NCBI RefSeq assembly: GCF_000003855.2 | Contig: NW_003101674.1 | Coordinates: forward strand, 796,734-860,733 | From: Blastomyces gilchristii SLH14081 | Lineage: Eukaryota > Ascomycota > Eurotiomycetes > Onygenales > Ajellomycetaceae | DNA length: 64,000 nucleotides | Direction of reading: 5' to 3' | Part shown: piece by piece, positions 33,401 through 45,592 of the stretch | How the letters are laid out: every line of letters starts with the position of its first letter | Numbering within the stretch: the stretch's first letter is position 1 | The notes under the pieces: generated by a model | Databases searched by the model: none | What the model saw: only the letters and a program-made list of their open reading frames with translations | What the model was told of the DNA's origin: nothing | Translations under genes and position numbers: made by a program

Positions 33401-36400
33401 AGCATAAGAAGCTGCAGTGTCTCGTGTACAGTGCACCACAGGGTGATCAGGGGTAGAGTGTATATACGCAGAGTCTTGGTATGTAAATTGAGTATAATGT
33501 CAGCCAGGAAGGAAAAGGCTGCACAACAACCCTTCCTCGTTCCTCTTTGCGCTACCTCGCTTCGGGTTACTTTTGATCGTATGCTCTTCCAAAAGGGGGA
33601 GCTACTTTGGAGGTAAACCACGTTTTTGTAAAAAGGTGCTAGCTCCAAAAAGTCATGTATCACTCGCTTGATGCATCCTAGGGGGGTTGCTTTTACCTCC
33701 CAAATCGTTCAAAAGCCAAGTTTGGAAAATAAAGCCCCCAAAATATCGCCTTCGAGATCTCATGACCTCTTCTCCCTGCTGGTCGTGTATGCAGAAGTGC
33801 TCTGCGCTGGTGTTTGCTTACATATGTCCTGTCTGTCCACGTATGTCGTACCCAACTTCATCTCAACTGGGAGATCTTCCTTGAGCAAAATTGAATGAAC
33901 TTTGCTTTGTAGCACTCCTAGTTGCAAGGTTAGATCTTCAGATCCCAACGTTTTACTCACGGACACTCATACGGTGTTTTGATAGTCCATTGAGCTATTC
34001 GAAAAAGCTCTTGACCTTTTTATGAGGTGACCAAAATTGATGGAATCAATAGCTCTGGCCGGTTGCTGTGACAGCTTTTGTCTGAAGGGATAATTAAATG
34101 TAGATCCTGGCTGGGGATTGACATTTCTGGAGCACCGTCGTCGCCGCTGGAGGCTGGAGAACTGGCAAATGAAATATGTCTAAGAGCTTCCTGACAGAGC
34201 AATACGAGACGAATAGTGATAAAAAGGGGGATCCCATATTGCGGGGAAATTTGATTTCAGCATGCTCGAATTGGAGATCACCGGTTGGCAATGATCAAGT
34301 AGACAACTGCGGTGGGAATCATACGAGATGATGTATGGATATGCAAATAATCAGGCTTAATTAATATCACGAAAACCGATTTGGCTTAATCGAATGACGT
34401 CGCTCTGTATAGGACTGTTGAGGAAGAGTTGACTTCTTTTTAGCTTTCTATGGCCTCCAATCGCAAACATGCGATGGCAAACGACCACAAAGGCATAGCA
34501 GGCGGCAAAGATATGGAAAACCAGATGTAGTGGCTCCTCAGAATATCTGTGAGACGAATGAGTCTGCAAGCTCTGTCCAGTGTTCAGTCAAGAGCCTTTC
34601 CCCTGTTGATGAATATATGTGGCTCTAGTGTGAGCCCCGCAAGTCCAGATGTATGCCCGCAGCCACACAACGGCAGCAGAACCATTGGCGTCGACAATAC
34701 TAGTAGATGTTGATAGCGGAGAATTACCCGTTCATAGGCCAAAGCTACTGATGAAAATCAGCGCACGCAGCAACAAGCACGCGTGAAATCCATTTTCACT
34801 GGTTTTCAGACTCCTCGCGTTTCTCGCGCAGGCTCAGCCTTGTGTCAGTGCAGCGGAGAGCTCGATGGGCCAATTCAGAACTTCGTCAACGGAGGTGCTG
34901 AAAGGCGGTTGCTGATTGGGTGCTGGTTTGGCAGACAAGCCGCCTATGACATCGCCGGCGAGGAAACTAGCTTGCAAATGCCCCTCTTTTAGACGCCCGC
35001 GATCTTCGCCACTTGACAAAATTCAGTTGGCTGAAGAAGGAATGTGGCTCCTGATTGAAGGAAAAAGTTGCAGGCCCAGGTTTTGTCAATTTAAATCTCC
35101 CTCTGCTGCTAAAGATACGATGCAACTTTGGCCCAGCCATGAAGAGTTGGAGAAACCCTGCTGTACGTGCCGCAACGTTAAAACAACTGCTGATTCAATC
35201 ATCGTCAGGAGCTTGGAGGCAAACCCTTCTATTATCAGATGCCTACCTATAACTATGTAAATGGCAGACCAGCCCGGGATACATGATGCTATTGCCTCCT
35301 GATTTCGCCGCGGCACGGCATCAAGAATCATGCTGCTCTCTATCCGCCGCCGGGGCCTGTGGTAGTGGCCATCCGGGCAAAGATTTGCGGCGAATGGGAT
35401 GATAATTCTGCCTCGCGCCTGATTGCCGGGGGTTGAGACTATCCTAGCTGGTGATCACGAAGCAAATCATCGCCAGTCAATCAAGCCCCACCACTGTTGT
35501 GCGATGGCGTTCGTTTTTCCTCAGTAACTAGTTAGGCTAGGAGCTTTCTCTCTTTTCTTTTTTTCTTTTTTTTCTTTTTCGTTTTTTTCTTCTTTCAGCC
35601 GAGAAAAGGATTCATGCCGGACCTTAACAGACATTTGTTTCGTATTCATGCGTGAACTTGGTAAAATTCTTCCTGATAACTTTATTTCCTTCCCGTATCC
35701 TGCAGACACCTTGTCCCTGGCCATTATTACCTGCGCAGCGTTGTATTTGCATTGGAGCTATCGTTCTATATTCTAGGCGAAATTAGACAATGGTGAATGG
35801 CATCTAGGCCTGCTACATTGCTACTGCGACTGCACCCAAGGCAAAGAGTTCTGCTTGTCGTTGCTCTGGCTATCTAACTGAAACCAACCCACCCCTCCCC
35901 TCTTGGCCCGGAGGCTGAAGAAGGCTCGAGTCATCGCTGCGCATTCTCGGTTTTTCTTCTGCAGCAAATATGGTTGGGTTTAAAGTCGCAGTAAAAGTTT
36001 TCAACCCATAGAAGTTCTCCTCCCTGCCAGCTGCGCATAAACCATGTATAAAATAATTACCGAATTTACTACTCAGTACTCTGTGTAAAATAACGGAATA
36101 TGAGTGAGCTCAAAGAAGACGTTACATAATAATAATTATCAAGCATTATCAAACCGCACTTGTGGAGGCTCCGCTCATGTTACGGCGGAGATAAGTTTAC
36201 TCCCTTACTCCATCGTCGCCCTCGCTTGGACGAACTTGATGCCGACTCCTCTCATCGGAAGGAACTGTAACGGCATCACTTGGAGACAAAAAAAAAATTC
36301 CATTTCTCACGGTGCGCAATTTTTATCCTAACAGGGATAACTAGTTGAGAATCAAAGAGAAAGTCAGCAACAAGCTTTCCCAAGGTCTTCGCAATTGGTG

Positions 36401-39400
36401 CAGTCCATTGGCCATCATCCAGACCATGGAGAGAGGCATATTTTCTGCTTCGCTGAAGGCCATGACTTGATGTGTAACGCGTGGAGGTTCGCGGAAAAGC
36501 AACTATAGAAGTTTCCGACACATTTTTCTGGTTTAAATGCTAGATATATCTTTCTTCCTGACAATTTTCCCACATCGGACCCCGAGAGAGAGGGTAGGAA
36601 TGCAGCTCTGAAACACGCGACACAGGGTAAGTCGGGAGAGGGGAGAAAGAAAACCTTGGATGTCAGCAAGTGTCTTAAGTTTGATCAGGAGGGTTCAACA
36701 CGTGGAATTGATTATTCACGAATCATGATGCAGGTAACAAATTGTTTTTTTTTTTTTTTAGCGCAGGGGCTTCTACGTCAATTTATTAAAGTAATTAAGC
36801 TTACACAAAGTTACCAAACTCTCAGTTGTTTATTTATGTAACTTTAATTCTTTATGCGGCTCATGGAAAGTCTTTATCAAAGCTGGAGTTTTGCTTCTAC
36901 CCTACTCTACCCTACTTTCCCTTTGGGTTCAGCAATGGTCCTTGTTCAACACTAAATAACTCAATGGCACCTACAGTTTTTCTTTACAGCCTATTTTAGT
37001 CTCCGAGGCCAAACATATAGGTGCTTGTAATGGGTTTCACATGTGAACAACTACAAGCTACTTATACCTCTATCCGTATTTTTTTTTCTTTTTTGACCGC
37101 GGATACCCAGCGAGGGAGAGAACCGGCAGATGAAGTGAGGGGAAAAGAAGATCATCCAGCAGGGAAGTGAGCTATCATTTCTCACGTTAAACACTGCGCA
37201 TTGACATATTTTCATGGATATCATTGTTTTCCATATCCTGAATCGGATCGATAGCGAAGACTTCCCTCTCTGATCGTGCTGTCCCTCACGAACTTTCCTC
37301 GGCGTCTCCAAGCCCGAGCGATTTACGCTGCTGCGTACGTACCCAGCCATAGAGAATCACGAGATAAAATATGGCTGCGAACTGAATATCTCCATATGCC
37401 GCCCAACTATCACAAGGGATACGTAGTACTAACCATCAATCTGCCTACCCCAGAGTCCGTCCGTCCCCATGGGGAACGAGAAATTCCTCGATATTATTAT
37501 CCCCATAAAAGGGATCTCTATCGGGATGTACCTCATCGATAGGGATTTATAGTATGTTCAGTTCATGCAGAATTGGTGTCCGGGGTAAAGCCAATTTTGG
37601 CATGGACCTGTATGTGGAGTCTGGACGCATGTGAATTTTCTAACGCTTTAATTCGAAGGATGGGGTGGTTTTTCTTTTTCTTTCTCTTTTCTTTTCTTTT
37701 TCCTTTCCGCAAGGCTAACCAGTCCGAAATCTATAACCGCGTTTATTCTTTTCTGCTCTATACCAGATTTTAAACCGCCCTAGAGTTCCAGAGAACCACA
37801 AAGAGGATATTTTCGTTCTCGTTTCCTTGAGCTAACGGGATAACTAACTATTTATTTCCGTAAACCGTTGAGAGGATAAATCCGTACTCTAAGGCCAGAT
37901 CTTGTACACGCTTGACATGACATATGGTTATTTCCGGGGATACACTTCCCCGTCAATTGCTTCGTTCGCCGTGTGGCGGCGCTTCCCCACTCGAGGAAGG
38001 GCTACATAAACCTTTTCTCCTGGGGTGAGCATGTTCCAAACGAATTCTCGGGGAGAATCGAACTCATCCACATGTCAGGAATCAAGTGGGGAGTTTATTC
38101 AAAGATTTGGGATCTGCGCCGATTCGCGAGAGGGGGAAGGCCCGGACGAGAGCAGGTTATCTGCGAATTGAGTAATTGAGATTGGTGGGCAATAATAAAA
38201 AAAAGGGATTATGCTGTAGTAACAATCCCCAGTCAATAATACTCTGATCATTTTCAATGCACTGTTAGGAGGAATGACTACGCAAACGAATTGCTTAGTT
38301 AGGCAGAACGAGGCGGTATCGTTGGGGAACGCATTGATGCAACGACGGCACATCTCGAAGACGCTAGCAGCGCTAAGATTATGCATCACATAAGCGTAGT
38401 TCCTTCCATAGCCGCAAATAATAATAAGATCGCACGGAGTTCAGCCTTCTTGCCGGGGCTGAAGAGGAGCGAGCAGGGGATTATCAACAATATCCGCTTC
38501 CGCTTCAAGGTGAGAGAAATTTCCCCCTTCCTGACTCGTATGGAGAGAGTAAATCTGTAGAAAGTCCATTTCAACCTGTGGAATTTGTGCAACGCCTGAC
38601 CACAAGAAGGACTGCCGTGTAGTATCTTGCGATATATGGATGGACCGCGAAGATTGATGTTGTCTGGCATGATGGCATCTGTCCAGCGTTGCCCACGGCC
38701 AGCCTTACCAGAAGCACTGCTCCGCTCTTTATATTCTTTAGGGCTACAATAGCACGCTGATCGGCTATGGTGACCCCACCACCTTTTGGTTTCAGCTTTG
38801 GAGTCTTGACCTCCCAAAGATTCGCTGCAGACATCAGACATCATGAGCGTTGTCCCCTCTCTTCCCCTGGCTGCCCACCCGAGAAAAAGAGGCAGACGAT
38901 GGTAGTTTGAATAGTCAGACTACTACCAGTCTAGGCAAAATGCAAAAATGGAGCCGAGATGACATACTGCTCCACTCCACCTGTTCAGTAAACAGTCTCG
39001 ACTCAATAATGTTCTTGCTCCCACTGGCCCTGTGGCTGTGGGTTCCCAGTAAGCTGCTGACTGCCCTAGACCGTGTGTACGACAAGGCCTCGTCGCCTAA
39101 GGATGTTTCTCCTGGGAACTATCCACAGCGTAGGGCGTCAGAGTCCTCTTCTCCGGCATCACGACACTAAAATATACCGGGACGGATTCACTCGGAGCCT
39201 GCTTTCAGCTACACAGTAAACCCTCGCCTCTTCTTTTGGCCGTCCAGAATCCTTTCTCACGCGAACCCTGGTGGTTTTGCCTTCGTGGGCCAAGAGCAAC
39301 CATCAGCATTCAACAATCAGTGCCCGCTGCTTGGCTCGTCAATGCCGCACCTTAGAGCAGTGTACACCTTTATTCTCGCCACTTCTCCGTAATATCCAAT

Positions 39401-40558
39401 AGTAATAATTATTATTTTCTGACCTCGCTCACACACTGTAAGAATTAGTATTCTTGTCAGAAGAGAGGAATAATGCATTCAAACCAGCGCCTCTGCCCTC
39501 CTTCCACGAGTCAGGTGCCAGGAACATAGCATGACAACACCAGCCCCTTGGGGCTTACGGCTTGGCGCAGCTTTTCTTGGATCCAGTCAACGGGCTCGAA
39601 TCAGCCTATCCGTTCCTCCATCAAGGGGCCTCAGGGCACCTCGGGACGCCATCTCGTCAACAAATACGGAGTAAGGCATGCAGAAATGCCGTCGACCGTG
39701 CGGCCAGCTGGATTTGCCTGCTGTGCCTGGAGGGGGGGCAAGGATGTCAAGCATGGCAGGGGGACTTTCTGCTGGAGGTTGGCTGCCCGGGGCTATGATA
39801 GGCGGGGCTCTGTTCTTGGTGGAACTGTTCCCTCTGATGGCGCTCATCCCTCTTACATCGCATGCTTGCGGGCTGGAGAGGGTTGTCCCACTTTCCCGAA
39901 TCCTCCAGTACGATTTCTTATCCGCCCTTTTTCTTGCGATGTATCGCCATGGGTACGCTGAGGCCGCGCCAGAGAGAGTACCTTGGTCCCTCGTTGTATG
40001 TACGTCTTCATTAGCGGATACACGACCTTGGTGCCAAAAAAAAAAAAAGAGGGTAAATTATATTCCACTGATATTAGTTTTGGCTAACCATGGCTATCAG
40101 TTGGGCTTCGACCCTCTCCTGGGACTCCTCCGGAGTTTCTTCCTTATTATATTGGCATGGTCCCCCTTGGATTTGATTTTTGGAACCTTGATGGCTCTCC
40201 TTCCTTTCGTTTAGCACTGCATATTTTGTACTTCATTATTTTCTATATGAAGTAGATTCTCCATATCATTTTCCTTTTTTTCTTCTATTTAAACAATCAT
40301 TGCAGATGCGCGGGAACTTTATACCTCGGAGCCATTGATTCCTTTCGCCTGCCCCTCCTTCATCGTCTTGAGCCTCCAGAATTCGTATAGCCTCCGGGCT
40401 ATGACGATTGGGGATAATCCCGCCGTATACCTATCGCATACTACCGGTGGCCGCTTCCGATGCGTTCAAGGAGGATATGAGATTGTTTAGGTCCTCAGGG
40501 CAGTTTTAAACGAAAAGGAACCACCATCACCACCATCAACGCGCGGACAACGACAGAT
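30494..40558. other. Ten-kilobase stretch without a convincing gene
   Basis: Just upstream of the CHR gene, minus-strand frames at 30838-30572 and 30680-30447 read protein-like (AIGDAESDFSYLPRNPLF); they could be a 5' leader with upstream ORFs or a remnant. The rest has scattered short ORFs, homopolymer runs (polypyrimidine near 35545-35600, T-run near 36745, A-run near 40037) and a possible hairpin with stems ATCTCTATCG and CGATAGGGAT near 37510-37545. No tRNA A/B boxes, rRNA or transposon domain was found. Confidence 0.35.
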
Positions 40559-42451
40559 ATGACCGACACTTCGAGTACACATGGCCTTTGCCCGGCCCCG
40601 TTCATGCAGGAAGACCTCTTCCCGTCTATTGGCGGATGTATGTCAAATTCCTCACTTTCCTATTCGTATCCCCAATGATAATGATGCGTTCTATACATTC
40701 CGTGCTGCTTGTGCGAAAGCTAAAACATCGCAGTTGTTACTGGTAGATGGTGCGAGCAAATCCCACTCGGAGCGAATGGAAATACGTCCTGCTGCCTTCC
40801 ATGCCCTCATGCAGCCTGGAGATACCCTAACAGTAATTATATCCCTCCTATCAGCGGCTGATTCCAAATCACAATCGATTCAGACTAACATGCCGCAAAA
40901 GACTTCATAAATAAAACCGGAGTTGCAAATTGGATTGCCGTGGCAATCTTCACCTTGAACTGCCTGCTGTTGATTAGCTTTGCAGCATTACCAGTGAAAT
41001 GGACGCATCGTCACTATTTAAGTGTGTGTCTGACGGTTGGGATTGTATTTATGGAGGTAATACCCCATTCCTCCTCCCATCAAAGCAGCCTGGTTGACGC
41101 AGCATCTTTGGGTCTGGGCCAAGTCGAGAATCCTGCTGACATCTCATTGAATAGCTCTCGTTTATTGTCCCTTTGATCGCCAAACCAGACGAATGTTTTA
41201 ACGCGATAACCCCCAACGATATGAAGTCGGATTTAGCGTGCGCGTTCTCAGGCTCCTTTATAATATTTGGTGGCTGGGCCGTCATTGTGTGGAGTATGCC
41301 CTCAGAAATTTTTTTCAACCTCTATGTACCTAAAAATACTCCGTCTTCGATGCTAATCTGATTACGAAGGCTTCTGTCGCGCTCTATCACTGCACCTACA
41401 GATCTGCTGGGATGTGGTGCCCGGAAATCATTTTTTTTTCACAACGCTGACAGTAGGTTGGATATTACCAGCGGTCGGCCTGGCCCTTGGCTTAGCCATC
41501 ACGGGGGTATCCTATCGATTCGGCAGCATATGCCACATTAATCATGACAACAGCCTGGCGGATTTCTGGGGCCCATTGATGGGTTTAGCCGCCGCCGCGT
41601 TGGTGATCCAATTCGTGACATTAGCATATTGCATACACGTCTACATCAAATCACTCCTGGACAACAACCCGACTACTGATAATAGTTCAGTACGACCGTC
41701 CCACCCCGGAAGCGTCCGGACTGTATCAGCTCGCCAAGCCTACCGTCGTGTGAGGAGGGTCATTCAATTGCAATGGAGAGGCATTGCAGTGGTCCTTACA
41801 ATTATCGCAAATGTCATTTTTTTCACAATCATATTCTTATCCTTGGATAATAGTGCTCGAAGGACACCAGAACTAGCGAAGAAATCTGAACCCTGGATTT
41901 TTTGCCTGGTATTGTCCAAAGGAGATAAGAATAAATGCGCACACTTGGCCTCAAGTCTGGGACCCAATGAAGCATCCATCTTCGCCGTCCTAGTCTTATT
42001 GTCTCTTAGTGGGATATGGACCATTTTTTTCCTCGGTCGGTATTCCATGATTCTCGGCTGGATAGACCTTGTCAAACGAAAACTGATGCGCAGCGGAGAA
42101 TTCGTCTCCGTAGATGCTCGGGGCGGGGCTTCTACGCGCGATTATGAGATGATCAACCCGCCCCGGAAGGAGGCGGTTAAGACCCCTGAACCTCTACTTT
42201 CTTCAAGTCCCTCGGTTCTTTCGATGTCTACTGTTCGATTCTCCACAGGAAAAGGGGAATCAGAAGTCTATGCTCCCGAAGTGAGATATACCAGTCCCGC
42301 ACTGAGTTTTTCGACGCCTCGACCCCCGAGCGCTTCACAAAACCACAATAACCACGGTCGCTACACGGGCAGTCGCGATTGGAATCCACAGACATCATTT
42401 GCTCAGGGAAACCCGCAGGGCTCATACTGGTATGGAGATAGCAACCATTGA
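40559..42451 (+). CDS. Seven-TM receptor-like protein with Cys-rich N-terminus (fungal GPCR-like)
   Basis: Five exons (40559-40637, 40734-40832, 40902-41056, 41155-41293, 41370-42451) give 517 aa. The N-terminus (MTDTSSTHGLCPAPFMQED, then GRWCEQIPLGANGNTSCCLP with CPHAAWRYPN) is Cys-rich and probably extracellular. Hydrophobic segments follow: AVAIFTLNCLLLISFAALP, YLSVCLTVGIVFM, IIFGGWAVIVW, TLTVGWILPAVGLALGLAI, FWGPLMGLAAAALVIQF, IAVVLTIIANVIFFTII and SIFAVLVLLSLSGIWTIFF, making about seven helices. The C-terminal tail of about 110 residues is Ser/Pro-rich and cytoplasmic. This matches fungal integral-membrane proteins annotated as Frizzled/Secretin-like GPCRs. Every junction preserves frame, two with clear ctaac/ctaat branch sites. 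The ligand is unknown. Confidence 0.8.
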
Positions 42452-43457
42452 TGTCCTCCTCACAATTCTATTTTGGGAACTAAAGCAGAAGGACAAGGCA
42501 AGAAGCTCTACTCTCACCAACCACTATTCGTGTACAAACTTATTTATAACCCCTTTATTTACTTGGCATGTGGATTTGCCCCTGCCTATTGATACCTGGC
42601 CGTGCTCTCTCTCCTCCCCTTGCGCCTTAATTTTCCTCTGTGTGTGCGCGAATTCATGTGTACGCATTAAGAACAGGATTCATGTCCAACGTCTATCAGC
42701 TTTAACTTAGTTTCCTTACACCCACCTCAACTTGATACACCCTCAGAGCCTAATACGTCTTGTCCACGTTCAATCATTGTTTAAATTTCAGTGTGCTGTC
42801 CTTATCGCCCTTCCCCAGTGTGTTGACTTCCTTTAGGGCTATCCCTTCTTCAAAGTCTCGTTTGCTCTATTATATTTCTCGCTCATCACTTTCGATTTTG
42901 TACTGTACATGTACGTATTGGCCACCCTTACATGCAGAGCCTTTTATGGCGATCAAAGAGACAAGAAGGGGCCAAAGGTGGGAAACAACGAAAAAGCACC
43001 TGCGAAAGTTTTTGGAAATGGGCTACTTACCCAAGGGTAATCAGAGGTGCCCTAATCTGTTGACAAATGCCTTTTTTTGTTTATCTTGATTTGTTGGTCT
43101 AATGTTTCTTTTCTGGGGCTGTATAAGCATGGCGTATGGCGGCATGGAAACAGTGTTTTTGGTCCCCCTATTTATGTGATTTCCTTGTTCTGTCTTTTTG
43201 ATTATTGACTATTTTTGGATGGGAATGGGCGTTGGATTTTATTTCATTTTCATTTTTGTTTCCCGTTTTCCCTGGCATTTGACCTGCTGCCGCTGTGACG
43301 AAACGACAAAGAGAGCCAGGCAAGGGGTCAGCTAATTACTCACTCCTGTATAACGCGTTCGAAAATCTGTCAGGGACAAGAAATTACCAACAAACTACTC
43401 GTCATTAGTAATTTCTACTATCTAATTAATTTTTAGAAAATAAATTAGTTAAAATAA
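42452..43457. other. Intergenic stretch left of MITE A
   Basis: About 1 kb holding the 3' UTR of the receptor gene. No gene supported. It ends at the TAA target duplication of the MITE. Confidence 0.4.
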
Positions 43458-44158
43458 GGGCCTGTTCGGTGACCCCGTCCAGGGCCGTATAAGTCCGTAC
43501 AGTGCCAGCTTGTACAGCCCTGGACGGCTCTGGCCGGGGTTATACATGCTAACCTGGCCGGATAAGGCCTTCTGTTCGGTAGATTCTGTATATAACTCTG
43601 TACAACTCGCCAAGCATGTCAAGCTGGCAGTCAGATTCATATTATAGAGTTCAACAGTGTATTTAGCTGAAAAAGTGATAGATCTAAATCTATTCAAGTT
43701 AAATCTGTACTGTATACACTGGAACAAGTTGTGATATATGCTGATATGTTCCAGCGTGGCTGTACAGCATCCAGAGACCTGCAACTATCATCAAAAATCA
43801 ACAACCATGATGAGCAACCGTGATAATGCAACCTGGGAGACAATATGACAGTATCTATGTCATAGACAGCAGTAAATAAGACTTGCTGCTGCAGAAGTGA
43901 TCAATTTGAGACTTATTAATATAATATCCATTTTTCACTGATATTTGGTGTGTAAAGGTAGTAATATAACAGGATTTTCAAACTGCTACATACATCATAA
44001 AAAATCACTCATAAGGGAAAAAGTAATGCCAAAACACCAAGCAGACTACTATTCATATAAGGAAAGGTGGAAATAATGAAGGTTTACACTGTCAGAAGTT
44101 AAATATCCACTTTCTGTACGGCCCTGGCACTGTACGGAAAAAATCACCGAACAGGCCC
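43458..44158. mobile_element. MITE family A, copy 1 (Tourist/PIF-Harbinger-like)
   Basis: A 701-bp element with perfect 15-bp terminal inverted repeats GGGCCTGTTCGGTGA / TCACCGAACAGGCCC. It is flanked by TAA on the left (43455-43457) and TTA on the right, matching a TWA target-site type with one change. Near the left end an 11-bp perfect inverted repeat (CCGTCCAGGGC at 43475-43485, GCCCTGGACGG at 43517-43527) could form a hairpin. The motif tacggccctgg recurs near the right end. No transposase is encoded. A near-identical copy in the same orientation lies at 62709-63432. Confidence 0.88.
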
Positions 44159-44988
44159 TTATATATATATATAGTTCCAACGTTCTGGTTCTGGTGCCTA
44201 TCTCCTGTAAAAAACCTTATTTTACCTATAGACCCCATTGATGATCATTATTATTAGCCTTCACTTTAATAAAAATTTGATCAGAGTCATTTTTGGAAAA
44301 GAAACTGTCATTTTCAAGTATGTGGCAAAAATTGCTTCTTATTATTTATGCCGACATGACCTTTACAATCAGCTCTTGGCTACAATGGCATCAAGTTTCC
44401 TTCCGAAACGTCAACTGCTCGTCTAATGATGGTAACCTATTGTCGTCCTAACTTTTTTTCAAATTCCTCAGAATGAGAGGAGTTACATTGAAGATTACAT
44501 CCCTTCGCCCCCTTCCCTCTCATTTAATACAAACGGTTGGATGGAGAAGAAGAGAAATACCCAACAGGCCCTCCCTCGTCGTGGACAAGCTCGCGTTGTT
44601 TAGGTATAGTTTTTACTGCTACAACACACTATCACACATACCTCTCATTGTGCATGCACTTTTTCATGAGATGATCTTGCTCTCTATTATCAGTCATGAT
44701 GTATGCAGTGATTCTCTCTTGTCTGAGACAACAGTGTTACACTTGATGAAGAAGTTTCAGCTGCTGTCATATACAACTAGTCATTCACACACAAAGAGTC
44801 TATGGCTTCTTGAATTTCTTATATCATTTTTCTGGCCAGTGAAAAATGACTAACTCAAGAATACTAGAGTGAGAGTATTCTTTGCTATCATTCTAAAGTT
44901 TGTAGAGCTTTGATAATTGATCTTGTGAAGAGCTGCTGCTGTGAGATGATTGATTCTTCATTATTCTCACAGAGAGCTAGCTCTAGAT

Positions 44989-45592
44989 TATATGTAAGAA
45001 ACTCTGCTTCTTGTGAATCTTTTATCTCTATTCTTGTCACTTAGAGTGTGTTCAGTTGCTTATTTAATCTTGTGTAAGCTCTTTATAAAAGACTCACTTA
45101 CACAATTTTACCTACTATATTTAAATTATCTGCATGAAAAAAATCTTGTGTTTGACCTGTCATTCTTGAGTACATGTGATTAAATTTCAACAGTATAATT
45201 ATACTGAATAATAAAGAGTTATAACTGAAATAGATAAAATAAGAGATGTATAAAATTGTGTAAGCTCAGTATTTAGATTATTTTACTAGTATAATTTTAT
45301 CTCATATAAGAGTGTATAGTAGTGAGACAGATTATATTTCTTACTTAAATATAATATTGACAGTGAACTAATATTCACTTATTATGAGCAGATTTTACAA
45401 GCTTGTATAAGTAACTGAATACAGTCTTAATTAATAAAGTTAGTGAGTGTTAAAGAATAGTTAAAAGTATTCAAGCTGAGTTATAAAAAGATAATAGCAA
45501 CTGCAGTCTATATAGAATATGTAGTCAAGATCTGTGAGTGATAAGAATAGAGATAAGAAAACCTGTGAGAAGTATAGTTTCTTACATTTATA
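44989..45592. repeat. Imperfect inverted repeat enclosing MITE B
   Basis: Left arm 44989-45043 (GTAAGAAACT...TTATCTCTATTCTTGTCACT) pairs with right arm 45536-45592, whose reverse complement reads GTAAGAAACT...TTATCTCTATTCTTATCACT. Arms are about 50 bp and roughly 80% identical by eye. The outer repeat may be the ends of an older element into which MITE B inserted near the inner edge of the left arm. Confidence 0.65.
45044..45426. mobile_element. MITE family B (TTA target duplication)
   Basis: A 383-bp element. Left end GAGTGTGTTCAGTTGCTTAT; the right end, reverse-complemented, reads GACTGTATTCAGTTACTTAT, giving 17 of 20 matching. It is flanked directly by TTA on both sides (45041-45043 and 45427-45429). 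A short non-coding unit with a TWA duplication fits a Tourist/PIF-Harbinger-like MITE distinct from family A. It has no CpG and no ORF. Confidence 0.75.

Noticed and set aside
38386..38844. Minus-strand ORF of 152 codons
   Set aside because: No recognisable motif, an equally long overlapping ORF in another frame, and no intron or promoter signals.
39548..40214. ORFs of 137 and 178 codons on the plus strand
   Set aside because: They overlap each other, one runs through an A-tract read as KKKK, and neither resembles a protein family.
43449..43784. Minus-strand ORF of 111 codons in MITE A as a transposase
   Set aside because: It spans the inverted end and hairpin, differs in the second copy by frame changes, and has no DDE or DNA-binding motif.
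44159..44176. (TA)n run as part of MITE A
   Set aside because: It lies outside the terminal repeat and is better read as a flanking microsatellite; it also explains the imperfect right target duplication.
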